A stretch of 64,000 bases of DNA, taken from positions 50,490,925 through 50,554,924 of the forward strand of contig OY821772.1 of NCBI GenBank assembly GCA_963682175.1, read 5' to 3'. This DNA comes from Triglochin maritima. Lineage: Eukaryota > Streptophyta > Magnoliopsida > Alismatales > Juncaginaceae. This document shows positions 21,890 through 36,515 of the stretch, piece by piece. The stretch's first letter is position 1. Each line of letters begins with the position of its first letter. The position numbers and the translations under genes were made by a program. Below the pieces are notes generated by a model. That model saw only the letters and a program-made list of their open reading frames with translations, was not told the DNA's origin and searched no databases.

Positions 21890-21985
21890 ACATAGTTTTC
21901 GAAGAAATTTTTTTTTTCTTCCTAAATTTCGAAATTTTAATTTTTTTTTATTATATAAAAAAATTACGGACTCCGGGATCTCACT

Positions 21986-22588
21986 TCTAATATCGCTATA
22001 AGAATTTGAAGACCAAAAGATTACTAATTAAACTATTCCTATTGTGTATTTTTGCTAAACCACTCTGCCTAAACCTAATTCACGGCCCCTGTTCTTACAA
22101 ACTAAAAGGCACTGGTGGTGGGAATTCACATCTTGATTGCTATAACAATTTATGATTGGTATTTAATTTGTTTTGATCGTGGATATATATTGTAATCAAA
22201 TTTCAACTAATTTTGCATCTGATCGTTGTGTTCCAAAACAAATTTGTCGTGTTACAGATTTGTTCCGACTTCTGACACTTTTCAATCGTCCAAAATTACT
22301 ACCACTATCGTAAATTAGTCGTTCAATCCATCGTTACACTGCATCCGTTCACCAAAACCATATTAAACAGTTACAAAGACAAGTTTTTTTTTGATGCTCC
22401 AAACTTCCACCGGAGCAGAAAGAAATATTTCACTATAATAAAAAAAACATTTCATGTAAGTAGTCCCGGTTACTCTCTTTTTCGGATGCAAGAATTGGGA
22501 GAAGCAAAGCGAGAATTTTTCAAACAATGTAATGGTTTGCACAGAGAATGAGAGAATCCAAAGGCAAGGGCAATCATCCTCCATCACC
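21986..22588. other. Hexokinase 3' flank
   Basis: Spacer and probable 3' UTR of the hexokinase gene, which ends at 22,589 on the minus strand. No other gene is seen. Confidence 0.5.
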
Positions 22589-26980
<4,392 letters not shown>

Positions 26981-27009
26981 GATTGGACGGGAATTTTTTA
27001 TTTGAATTT

Positions 27010-27070
27010 TTTTTCTAAAATAAAATTTGAGCGCCTCAACTCGTATATAATATAAGGGCCGTGATAGACG
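27010..27070 (-). promoter_or_regulatory. Remaining hexokinase proximal promoter
   Basis: Only about 90 bp separates the hexokinase ATG from the MULE end. On the minus strand the segment contains an AT-rich TATATTATATA-like run around 27,042-27,053, a possible TATA region. Its function is inferred from position only. Confidence 0.35.
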
Positions 27071-28080
27071 GACGGTGACGCGTCTTACGTGGACGAGTTT
27101 CGATTTGATGAGTCAGCGTCCAGTCATTTATATCTTCTGCGCGGGCTTGATTTATTTGAAGGGGAAAAAACGGCTGGTTGGGTGGGATTGTTCATTTCCC
27201 CAAATCACAATTAGACGGTTACACTTCACGTACACCAGTAGAGTCTGTAGAGCATTCGAGTATCTGTCTGTCCAGTTTCCTAATTGGCCCTTTCCTCATT
27301 TCCTCTTCCCATACAAAAACCGTCGTCCCATTTCGAGTCGAAGAAAAAACCAGAGAAGGCGAAAATGGATTCTTCTGTCCCTGAAACCTCCATCGCTCCT
27401 GAAATTCTAGCAGCGCAGGTCTGTCGTCAACCCGGATGTGTTTTTTGATGATTTTAGGGTTCAACATCGACTTGTAATATTTTTTTTTGTTGTTTCAGGG
27501 AAGCACGTACTACTTCCACGAAACTAAGTGCGGTTTGACGGCCATTCACCGGCAGTTCAGTCGGATGAAGGGAGAGGAGAAGAAGGTTTTCAAAGGGACG
27601 CCTTTCGGTCACTTACTCACTTTTCCTCACATGACAACTGATAATGAGATCGTGGGTTGGTTCGTCGAACACTTCGACGCCAATGAGGTCGGGTTGAGAA
27701 TATCAACTGGGGTCGTCCCATTTGTGGTAGAAGACGTCGTCCTGCTACAGGGGCTAAGAGTGCATGGGCTGAGAGTTGATATGGAACCCATATACGTAGA
27801 GAAGCGAGACAGGGTTAACCTCGACAACACTCAGCTACTGGGTCATCTTATTGTCACGAGTGCGATGGGCGACGAGGAGGAGCACGTCCGTCTCCTTATT
27901 TGTATGATCTTCAATCATTTTTGTTCTTCGATGGAACCCTGCGAACTAAAGCGTGGTACACGAGGCACCTGAAGAACCTCAAGCGCCTCAAGAGATATGC
28001 GTGGGCAAATGCAGTTCACGCTTGTTTGGTTAGGGGTCTGGAGGAAGCCAAAAGGGACCTGTCGACGCGGAGGTTGGCTG

Positions 28081-28610
28081 TAGGGCTGTAAATGGGTTGA
28101 AATTTACCCGCAACCCGCACCGCCCCGCCCCGCTTAACGCGGGTTGCGGACAAAAAATTGCTACCCGCCAACCCGCCACCCGCACAACCCGCATAATAAG
28201 CGGGGCGGGTTGCGGTTTTCTCCCAACCCGCCCCGCATAACCCGCAACCCGCATAAGCCTTACATGTTTTTGATTTTTTTGTATTTAGTTATGATTTAGT
28301 TTGTATTTAGCTTTAATTTTTTTATATATAGCTTTAAAAACATACATTGATTGATTTTTTCCTTCATTTTTGTACTTAACTTTGATTAAAATAGATAATA
28401 TTAAAGAAAATAAATTGATTTTTGTATTTAACTTTAATAAAAAAATTAAACCCGCCAAACCCGCCCCGCATAGCCTAGTCCATCCTTACGCGGGGCGGGT
28501 AGCAAATTTTTTTTTTTGAACCCGCCCCGCCTACCCGCTTAACTTTGGCGGGGCGGGTAGCGGTGGGGCGAAAACCCGCCCCGCCCCGCCCCGCCCCGCT
28601 TACAGCCCTA
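28081..28610. mobile_element. hAT-type MITE, CCCGCC-rich core, nested in the protease exon
   Basis: A 530-bp element from TAGGGCTGTAAA to TTACAGCCCTA. A perfect 8-bp target duplication, gttggctg, lies at 28,073-28,080 and 28,611-28,618. The core consists of GCGGGTTGCGG and AACCCGCCCCGC units in opposite orientations at the two sides, with an AT-rich centre. Removing the element and one duplication restores the reading frame through Arg-Leu-Ala-Gly-Asn, so it landed in an exon of the MULE protease gene after the MULE inserted. Confidence 0.93.
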
Positions 28611-28682
28611 GTTGGCTGGGAACTTCAATCTGAAGCAGGGCTGCGTGTCTGGATGCGTTGCCATATTACAAGTAAGCAACTT

Positions 28683-29093
28683 GGTCCGGTAGTAGTGTTG
28701 TGTGTGTCCGGAATAAGTATTGTGTGTGTCCGGAAAACGTGTTGTGTCTGTCCGGAATACGTGTTGTCTGTCCGGAATACGTGTTGTGTCTGTCCGGAAT
28801 ACGTGTTGTGTTTGTCCGGAAAACGTGTTGTGTCTGTCCGGAAAACGTGTTGTGTCTGTCCGGAATACGTGTTATGTCTGTCCGGAATAAGTGATTTGTC
28901 TGTCCGAAAAACGTGTTGTGTCTGTCCGGAATACGTGTTCTGTCTGTCCGGAATACGTGTTGTGTCTGTCCGGAATAAGTGATGTGTCTGTCCGGAATAC
29001 GTGTTCTGTGTGTCCGGAATAAGTGTTGTGTCTGTCCGGAATAAGTCATGAGTCTGTCCGGAATAAGTGTTGTGTCTGTCCGGAATAATTGTT
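28683..29093 (+). repeat. 22-nt tandem repeats in Ulp1-like intron 2
   Basis: About eighteen units of roughly 22 nt with the core TCTGTCCGGAATACGTGTTG. They fill most of the intron between exons ending at 28,671 and starting at 29,136. Units vary at a few positions (aaacgt versus atacgt, aagtga versus acgtgt). The core is the reverse complement of the repeats at 31,610-32,575 and inside the FAR1-type gene. Confidence 0.93.
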
Positions 29094-29594
29094 ATTTATT
29101 TATTTATGTCTCTCCTAACTCATTGTTATTTGCAGGTGTGGCTTTGCGAGAAGTTCAAATTGAGGGATCCCAGTTCAGCATTTCCACGGTTCAAATGTTG
29201 GACAGAAATGTTTGGGAGACGTCTAATCCTGAGGAAATGGGAGGAACGCGACATCAACTTGCATGAGATTTATTGGGCCAAATTTGAGTTGAAGGGCACT
29301 CCGACACTCAGCGAAAGGGAGCATGAACTGATGATAGAGGATCAAATTCCTCCTCCAGAAGCAACTCCCGCACAAAAGGTCGCCTCACCTTCAACATCCA
29401 CTCTACCAAGGGTACAACTTAGTGAATGCAGCATTCCATGTGACCCACTGCTACAAGAGTTGGAACTGAGTGAGGTTAAGACGAATTGGCTGTAAGCCGA
29501 AGCAACCCTTAGGCAGGCGACCGAAAAAATTAACAGACTGGAGGAAGAACTGAGGATCTCTCAAGAGGAGTGTCGGAGGCTGAGACACGAAATC

Positions 29595-30445
29595 GGTCTT
29601 GAAGGACTCCGTGGGAAGGAGGAAGAGAGGAATAGGAGGGAGGAGGAAGAGAGGAATAGGAGGGAGGAGGAAGAGAAGACGAGGAAGGAGGAGGAGGAGA
29701 GGAAGAAGAGGGAGGAGGAAGAGAAGACGAGGGAGGAGGAAGAGAAGACGAGGAAGGAGGAGGAGGAGAGGAATAAGAGGGAGGAGGAAGAGAAGACGAG
29801 GGAGGAGGAAGAGAAGACGAGGAAGGAGGAGGAGGAGAGGAAGAAGAGGGAGGAGGAAGAGAGGAAGAGGAGGGAGAAGGACGAGAGGAAGAAGAGGGAG
29901 GAGGAAGACAGGAAGATGAGGGAGAAGGAAGAGAGGAAGAAGAGGGATGAGGAAGATAGGAAGAGGAGGGAGAAGGAAGAGAGGAAGAAGAGGGATGAGG
30001 AAGAGAGGAAGATGAGGGAGAAGGAAGAGAGGAAGAAGAGGGAGGAGGAAGAGAGGAAGATGAGGGAGAAGGAAGAGAGGAAGAAGAGGGAGGAGGAAGA
30101 GAGGAAGAGGAATGAGGAAAAGAGGACGAGGACGGAGGAGGAGGAACGGAAGAGGAAGGAGGAAGAGGAAGTTAGGATGAGGAAGAAGAGGGAGGAGGAA
30201 GAGAGGCAGAGGAATGAGGAAGAGAGGATACGGAAGGAGGAGGAACGGAAGATGGCGGAAGAGGAAGAGAGGATTAAGAAGAAGAAAGAGGAGGAAGAGA
30301 GGAAGGAGGAGGAGGAACGGAAGAGGAAGGAGGAAGAGGAAAAGAGGATTAACTTGAAGAGGGAGGAGAAAGAGAGGAAGAGGAATGAGGAAGAGAAGAC
30401 GAGGAAGGAGGAGGAACGACAGAAGAAGGATGAAGAGAGGAAGAG
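29595..30445 (+). repeat. Coding minisatellite for a Glu/Lys/Arg helix
   Basis: Purine-only repeats of GAGGAAGAGAGGAAGAAG type, with a common period near 45 bp (15 codons), encode ERKKREEEERKMREK-like segments. The charge pattern fits a coiled coil or single alpha-helix linker between the mobile domain and the Ulp1-like domain. It stays open over about 850 bp in one frame. Confidence 0.85.
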
Positions 30446-31379
30446 GAATAGGGGGAGGGAAATGCACCCAACAAAATTGCGGACCAAAAGACCACGCTTG
30501 CGCACAGAAGATAGAGCCGAAGCGTACAGGAAATCTGGCCAAGAGGGTGTAGAGAAGAAGGCCGCAGAAGCCAACAAAGAGATAGAGGAGGCCGAAGAAG
30601 CCGCCAAAGATGTTATGGTCGCCCATGTCTCCTCGACGAGACCTGATCTGGATGTGACTGCCTTGAGATCGTTGAAACCTGATGAGGTACAACGTTTATT
30701 GAATCTCACGGCTCCCGAACGCGACGAAAAAGAGGTGATCTGGAGGGGGGACCTCTGCAATATAACCGGTGAACATCTCAAGGAAATAATAACGCCAAAA
30801 TCGGAATTCAGCAACGAAACCATGGACGCCCTAATCGAGGTCCTGGTCAGAAGAGGAGGGCCGCAAAAGGTTGTTTGCATATCAACCTTTGAATCAGGAA
30901 GAATTGTGGAAGGACCGGGAGGAGATATAATGGAAGATTGTCTACTCCCCAAAATTGTTGGACTAAATGCGGCGGAGACCATCATCGCACAGCCATGCTG
31001 GAAGTCTGGCCACTGGACTCTGTTCATTGCCCACGGACTGAGATCACAGTTCATTCAGTACAACAGTATGTCCCGTTCGCTGGGAAAAGGTGAAGATCCT
31101 TCCCGGTGTGTCGGAATTCATGAATGCACAACATTTCAGTTGATGGAATTCTGACGAGAGTTGTTGAAGGCCGATTGGCCGCTCATAGTTGAGAGGAAGG
31201 CTAGCCAACGACAGCTAGCTGGGAGTAACGACTGCGGGACATACGTTTTGTACTGGATGAAGTGTTTGATGGTGAATGCTGATCCGACGAAGCCGAAGCA
31301 GACCAAGGTTATCCATCGTGTGAGGGGCGAATTGGCTAACTGGTTACTTGAAGACTCTGGGGTGTGCGGTCAACAATAA

Positions 31380-31606
31380 TCGGCCAAAAATACTTGTTTT
31401 ACTTTACACAACTAATAGTTACATAAACCATTGTTTTTTATAGCTTATACATGTTCAAATTTTTATACTGTTGTTACGAACAATACATGGATGAATGATT
31501 AGTGTTGGGTTGAATGATTGGAACAATACATGGATGAATGATTAGTGTTGGGTTGAATGATTGGAACAATACATGGACAATTAGTGTTGGGTTGAATGAT
31601 TTGAAC
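31380..31606. repeat. 48-bp minisatellite next to the 22-nt array
   Basis: Three imperfect copies of a unit containing tgaatgattagtgttggg and gaacaatacatgga lie at about 31,487-31,605. They sit between the protease stop and the 22-nt array. Confidence 0.75.
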
Positions 31607-32577
31607 AAATAACGTAATCCGGACAGACCTAAAACGTAATCCGGACAGACATAAAAGTAAACCGGAGAGACAAATAACATAATCCGGACAGACATAAAAC
31701 GTAATCCGGACAGACAAATAACGTAAACAGCACAGACATATCAGGTAATCCGGACAGACAAAGAACGTAAACCGGACAGACAAATAACGTAAACCGGACA
31801 GACATAAAAGGTAAACCGGACAGGCATATAATGTAATCCGGACAGACAAATAACATAAACCGGACATACAAATAACGTAATCCGGACAGACAAATCACGA
31901 TAATCCGGACAGACATAAAACGTTAACCGGACATACATATAACCTAATCCGGACAGACAAATAACATAATCCGGACAGACAAATAACGTAATCCGGACAG
32001 ACTTAAAACGTAATCCAGACACACATTAAACGTAATCCGGACAGACAAATAACGTAATCCGGACAGACAAATCACGATAATCCGGACAGACATAAAACGT
32101 AATCCGGACAGACATAACACGTTAACCGGACAGACATATAACGTAATCCGGACAGACAAATAACATAATCCGGACAGACAAATAACGTAATCCGGACAGA
32201 CTTAAAACGTAATCCGGACACACATTAAACGTAATCCGGGCAGACATATAACGTAATCCGGACAGACATATAACGTAATCCGGACAGACAAATAACGTAA
32301 TCCGGACAGACATAAAACGTTAACCGGACAGACATATAACGTAATCCGGACAGACAAATAACATAATCCGGACAGACAAATAACGTAATCCGGACAGACC
32401 TAAAACGTAATCCGGACAGACATATAACGTAATCCGGACAGACATGTAACGTAATACGGACAGACATAAAACATAATCCGGACATACATAAAACGTAAAC
32501 CGGACAGACATATAACGTAATCCGGACACACATAAAACGTAAACCGAACAGACATATAAGTTAATCCGGACATAATA
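31607..32577 (-). repeat. Large 22-nt tandem array between the MULE genes
   Basis: About 43 units of 22-23 nt, consensus ACGTAATCCGGACAGACAWA on the plus strand. Blocks of about eight units (near 180 bp) recur: the aatcacgataatccgg variant appears at about 31,891 and 32,071, and the acacattaaacgtaatcc variant shows the same shift. This shows higher-order amplification. Read on the minus strand, the units have the same sense relative to the transposase gene as the intron-2 units. Open frames through the array are a by-product of the repeat and not genes. Confidence 0.93.
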
Positions 32578-32629
32578 AAAAGTTTGAAGTTTTACATAAA
32601 CTAATTGCAACAAATGACAAAATCAATAA

Positions 32630-35179
32630 TCAAGGAGGAACTCCCTCGTAATACAAACTCATGTCCCAATCATTGAAGTCGTGATCCCCAGGTTTGGGTG
32701 CGACTGGGTGCAGGGACAGTGGAGCCTTCTTCCTGATGATTCTCCTATCGTTACTTTTAATTATTTTCTCAGACAAAGAAATCCGTCGTTTGCTCGGCGG
32801 TCTGCCTTTCCGTCTTGTCTTATCCGGATTGAGAACGGATATACCCTCCAGCCCAGGATCAGCTCGTTGCATACATTCCTTAAGCAAGTCAAGTGCCTCA
32901 ACCGCATGAAGATATTTGTCGTGTGAGACGAAAGCGGCCTGGGCGATCCAAACCGCACGACCCATTATGTCGTCATGGCGACGAACCGCATCGTTCTCTG
33001 TCGTGCCATTTTGAAGGGAAAACTTGTCTCGATAGCTCCTTTGGATGTCCTTCCTCCATCTGTTGACAATGTAAGACTCGGGGAGCAACGCGTTGGGACG
33101 TAGTCGTGCAATAACAACATAAACGTGACAACAAAGGAGAGCGACGTGATCAGACATTCTGCAATTGCATGACTACTTCACATCTCTAATTTGCACTGCG
33201 AACCGTTTCGACAATGGGAGCATATGTGTCAATACATGTTCAGTTACATTGAAGTGGAGTGTGTCCTCCTCGTTGAACTTGTCCGTGATATCGCAGTACA
33301 TCATCTTCCCAATTTCTAATTGCACCTTCTTGAAGACCCCCACCGTATACAACTCGCTCAATTGCCTCTTGAATGGATATTTCGAAATCAATTGCGGAGC
33401 CTTATGAAGACAATCGAAATCCGACTGAGCTTCCTTCTCATACTTGTGGCGGAGTGCGAGTTCGTATTGTTGAACGAACTGCTTAAGTGTCGTCCTAGAT
33501 GTGAGGTACTTATCGAAGAAGGCGTTCATACTCTCACTTCTCTGGGTTGATGCCATTCCGGCGAAAAAACAATCTCGCGCAAATGCAGGTACCCAGTACT
33601 CTCGAATTGCATAAATGGATCGGAGCCAACTATTGTCGTGGAACTCGAAATCATCGAGAAAACCCAGCCAATTACGCTGAAATTCAGTCGGAGTCTTGGA
33701 ATCGAATACACAGTTTTTGAGCTCAAACAACGTATGCTCCCGGTACTTCGTGGGCAGCTTCACAGGCGCTTTATTCATTATGTGTCATATACAAAATCTG
33801 TGCCGCGCTTCAGGGAACACAGTCCTCACCGCCGCTGTTATGGCGCCACATTGATCTGTTATGATCGCCGGGGGGCTTATATCTGCACATAACGTAAACC
33901 AGATAAAAACAGATGGTAATCCGGACAGACATAAAACGTAAACCAGGCAGACATAAAACGTTGTCCGGACAGACATTAAACGTAAACCGGACAGTCAAAT
34001 AACGTAAACCGGACAGACATACAACGTAAACCGGACAGACATACAACGTAAACCGGACAGACATAACACGTAATCCCGACAGACAACTAACGTAAACCGG
34101 ACAGACGTGTTCGTAAACCGGACATACAAATAACGTACACCGGACAGACATCCAACGTAAAAAGGGTAGCCATAAAACGTAAACCGGACAGACAAATAAC
34201 GTAAACCGGACAGACAAAGTACGTACCGTTCATGCACGTCAACCATGTTTGGAACAACCAAATGTAATTTTGTGTCGTCTCGGAAGAGAGGAGTGCGCAA
34301 CCGAGAAGGATGGACTGGTAATGGTGATTTACCCCCATAAATGGGGCAAAAGACATGTCGTACTTGTTGGTTATGTAGGTTGTGTCGAAACATATGGCAT
34401 CACCAAAGTAAGAGTACGCAGTTCGAGAACGACTGTCGGCCCAGAACACGTTTCGTAGTCTGCCTTCGTCGTCCATATCCATTACGTAAAAAAACTGGGA
34501 ATCATTCTTCTGCATCCTGATGAAATAATTTTGGATAGCTTGGGCATCGCCTGGTCCCATCTTCAGGTTTCTAACCTCGTACACAACATTCCTGCAAAAC
34601 ACAATTTTTATGACAAAGCAAAATGGGTAACATCAACCTAGTTAAGTAGAAAACAAAACACATTAGGTCTCGCTCGTTGAAAGACAATTTGTCATGACCT
34701 CCGGCTTCGACCACAAAAGATTGCATGGTCTTGGCGGACGATATCCCGGCAGCATCATTACACGAAATATGTGCTATGGCGGAATCCGGGACGGATCGTT
34801 TTTGTCGGAGGAAGCGCATCTGGTCGTCCGACAGCATGACGTGGTTATGTTGGAGATCTACGTAGTTAATTACGTAGCCTCTGGATGGATTTCCGGAGAC
34901 CCTGATCCGAGCAGTGCACTCGACCCTACCGGATAACCTATGTTTTGGTCTACCTTCACCTTGGTTTCCCGGAGCACTACCCTCCTTGGAGCAAGTAAGA
35001 GTGGCCCGTATAAAAACACCACGATCGTAATGAGATTGCCTTATCTTAACACCAAAACCACAGGAATCGGCATAGGAAACGTAAAATGCTTTGGCTTCTT
35101 CGAAGGAAGGAAAATACATCTTCTCTTGCGGGACGTTTGAGGCATGCGTCGGCTGTGAGGACACATTAACGAGTGTCAT
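32630..35179 (-). pseudogene. FAR1/MuDR-type transposase of the MULE
   Basis: Exons on the minus strand: 35179-34662, 34591-34227, 33882-32630, with GT-AG introns and matching phases. An in-frame ATG at 35,221 is an alternative start. Domains in order: FAR1-type zinc-finger DNA-binding region (FPSFEEAKAFYVSYADSCGF...), MULE transposase core with CFDTTY (first Asp), ITDQ (second Asp) and QRSESMNAFFD (Glu), a SWIM finger (CNC...CCH), and a basic RRKGRPPSKR AT-hook-like motif near the end. Two in-frame stops break it: TGA at 33,785-33,787 where the family has Trp (RFCI-W-HI), and TAG at 33,173-33,175 just before the SWIM cysteines. Intron 2 consists almost wholly of 22-nt repeats. The copy should not make active transposase. 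Confidence 0.88.
33893..34225 (-). repeat. 22-nt repeats filling FAR1-type intron 2
   Basis: About fifteen units of the AAACCGGACAGACATAAAACGT type run almost from the acceptor (exon at 33,882) to the donor (exon end at 34,227). The intron therefore has little sequence besides the repeat. On the transcribed strand the core reads TGTCTGTCCGGTTTACGTT, the same sense as in the Ulp1-like intron. Confidence 0.92.
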
Positions 35180-35389
35180 TACAGTACAGCAAAAAGGGAG
35201 GAAGAAGAAGGAAGGGTTCATAGGATCCGTTTAAGGTAGCCAAAACATTTTGTATCTCCGTGAAGCGCCAAAAAAGAAGAAATGGAGGACGTGCTGATGG
35301 AAGCCCCGTGCTGATTTGAGGAGCATTAAATGCGATTGTGGATGCATCGGGAAAATAAAAGAAAAAGGCAACATTCCGGAGTAAGTAGT

Positions 35390-35470
35390 ACGCTTGTCCG
35401 GAATAAGTGTTCCAACTATCAGGATTAAATAGTAACTGTGTCCGGAATGAGTCATGCGCTTGTCCGGAAA
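35390..35470 (-). repeat. Scattered 22-nt repeat cores upstream of the transposase
   Basis: Three degenerate TGTCCGGAATRAGT cores lie in the region before the transposase start. They are in the opposite orientation to the large array, comparable to the cores at 52,020-52,190 in the second MULE. Confidence 0.7.
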
Positions 35471-35695
35471 AAAAGGAAAATGAGTAAAAAAATAGGTGAC
35501 GTGACACGTTAAGGGATCTTTAGTGGATCTCCGTTGAGCGCCAAAAGAAAGGGTGGTATCTCCGTAGATATGCATTTAATGCATCGGGAAGACAAATAAG
35601 AAAGACATCATTGCTCTGAGAAGCTTAGTGTATATGTTGACTGGATGCTGAATGGACAAAAGTTCTCCGCCACGTAAGTAGCGTCCGTGACGCGC

Positions 35696-36023
35696 AAGTC
35701 TACTAAACATTTTAACAAGTTTAATTACGATTTGACCCCTCAACTATGCATTGATATTACTTTGTACTCATGAACTTTCAAATTTAATCCGATTTAAATT
35801 CTAACTATATCCGACCTAAATTTTTGTGTTAAATAATGATTTTGTGTTAAATAATAAATTTTTGAAATTCAGACGAATAAAATATTACAAAATGAAAATT
35901 CAGAGGAAGTAATTATTAACTTTAAAAGTTCAAAAGTACAAAGTGATAGCAAGTCATAGTTTAAATGATCAAACTGTAATTAACCTAAGTAATAAAATAA
36001 GTGCATCAATTTGGTAGCAGGTC
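35696..36023. other. Spacer between the MULE and a hAT MITE
   Basis: AT-rich DNA with no supported feature. Confidence 0.5.
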
Positions 36024-36031
36024 GTTTCTAT

Positions 36032-36507
36032 TAGGGGTGCACATGGGTTAGGTTCAACCCGAAACCCAACCCGAACCCGACTGGTCGGGTCGGGTTGGGT
36101 CGGGTTGGGGAGGGGTTCGGGTCGGGTCGGGTTGGGTTGGGAAAATCAAAAACCCGAATTTTCGGGTCGGGTTGAGCCAACCCAACCCGAACCCGATTTT
36201 TATTTTTTATTTTTTTTTTCCCAAATAAACCGGTCGACCGAACATCACTCGGTCGACCGTTTCCAACCCGAAAATTTCGGGTGTTCAAGCCACCGGTCGA
36301 CCGAACCCGACCAAGTTTGGGAGAAAATTTCCGAATTCGGGTTCAACCCGATCCAACCCGACCCAACCCGAAAATTTCGGGTCGGGTTGGGTTGAACCTA
36401 AACCGGTTCGGGTTCGGGTTGGGTTGGGTTTTTTCCCAACCCGAAAATTTTGGGTTGGGTCGAGTTGAGGCCCAAACCCGACCCAACCCGACCCATGTGC
36501 ACCCCTA
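36032..36507. mobile_element. hAT-type MITE, CCAACCCGA-rich core
   Basis: A 476-bp element from TAGGGGTGCACATGGG to CCCATGTGCACCCCTA, with a perfect 8-bp target duplication gtttctat at 36,024-36,031 and 36,508-36,515. The core is CGGGTTGGGTCGG and its complement. In the centre (about 36,230-36,310) are three CGGTCGACCG palindromes, otherwise typical of the LTR family in this window. Confidence 0.93.
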
Positions 36508-36515
36508 GTTTCTAT

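Larger units (their letters stand above)
20100..21985. mobile_element. Foldback element with long AT-rich inverted arms
   Basis: The left arm (from about 20,120) and the right arm (to about 21,975) are inverted copies of each other over roughly 700-850 bp. Shared landmarks are ctgtaattttttatataat at the edge, a GC hairpin, then gacctccaaatcacgtcga and a gtagggtgtacacac block. A third arm copy lies at about 20,930-21,150. The ends, near attaga, are approximate and no target duplication was defined. No coding frame exists. The structure fits a foldback element or a TIR-rich MULE derivative. Confidence 0.75.
27365..31379 (+). pseudogene. PMD / Ulp1-like (C48) protease of the MULE
   Basis: Exon 1 is 27365-27418, exon 2 starts at 27499 and ends at 28671 (interrupted by a MITE), and exon 3 is 29136-31379. 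The N-terminal part resembles the plant mobile domain (VEDVVLLQGLRVHG). A long Glu/Lys/Arg helix region spans 29,520-30,460. The C-terminus is a Ulp1-like cysteine protease domain: HWTLF with the catalytic His, and QLAGSNDCGTYV with Gln and the catalytic Cys. Damage: a 1-nt shift near 27,897, a 530-bp MITE at 28,081, a TAA at 29,493, and a TGA at 31,152 between the His and Cys motifs. The Asp expected in the Y-D-S motif is Asn (QYNSMS). Coding continues in the same frame past both stops, so these are lesions rather than exon ends. Related cargo proteases are thought to act on SUMO-like substrates; no function is expected here. Confidence 0.85.
27071..35695. mobile_element. Decayed MULE with Ulp1-like and FAR1-type genes
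   Basis: An element of about 8.6 kb. The ends are inverted: the left has gacgcgtcttacgtgg then gagtcagcgtccagtca; the right has, inverted, gacgctacttacgtgg then cagcatccagtca. Ends of the same type bound the related element at 50,221-53,106. Inside are two convergent genes, a PMD/Ulp1-like protease (+) and a FAR1/MULE transposase (-), the cargo of Kaonashi-type plant MULEs. Both genes carry stops or frameshifts, so the copy is not autonomous. The introns and the spacer between the genes are filled with 22-nt repeats. A hAT MITE is nested in the protease gene. No 9-bp target duplication was found, so the outer limits are approximate. Confidence 0.82.

Noticed and set aside
28545..29049. Open frames rich in CPEYVLCLSG-type repeats
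   Set aside because: They are translations of the 22-nt intronic repeat; the repeat keeps several frames open on both strands and splice sites place it in an intron.
29451..31054. Leu/Ser/Phe-rich minus-strand frames of 413 and 497 codons
   Set aside because: Antisense of the purine-rich Glu/Lys coding minisatellite of the protease gene.
31607..32577. CRISPR-like array
   Set aside because: The units are contiguous 22-nt repeats without unique spacers, in a plant transposon.
31499..32613. Overlapping minus-strand frames with VRITLFVCPDYVICLSG repeats
   Set aside because: Artefacts of the 22-nt array between the two MULE genes; no family similarity.
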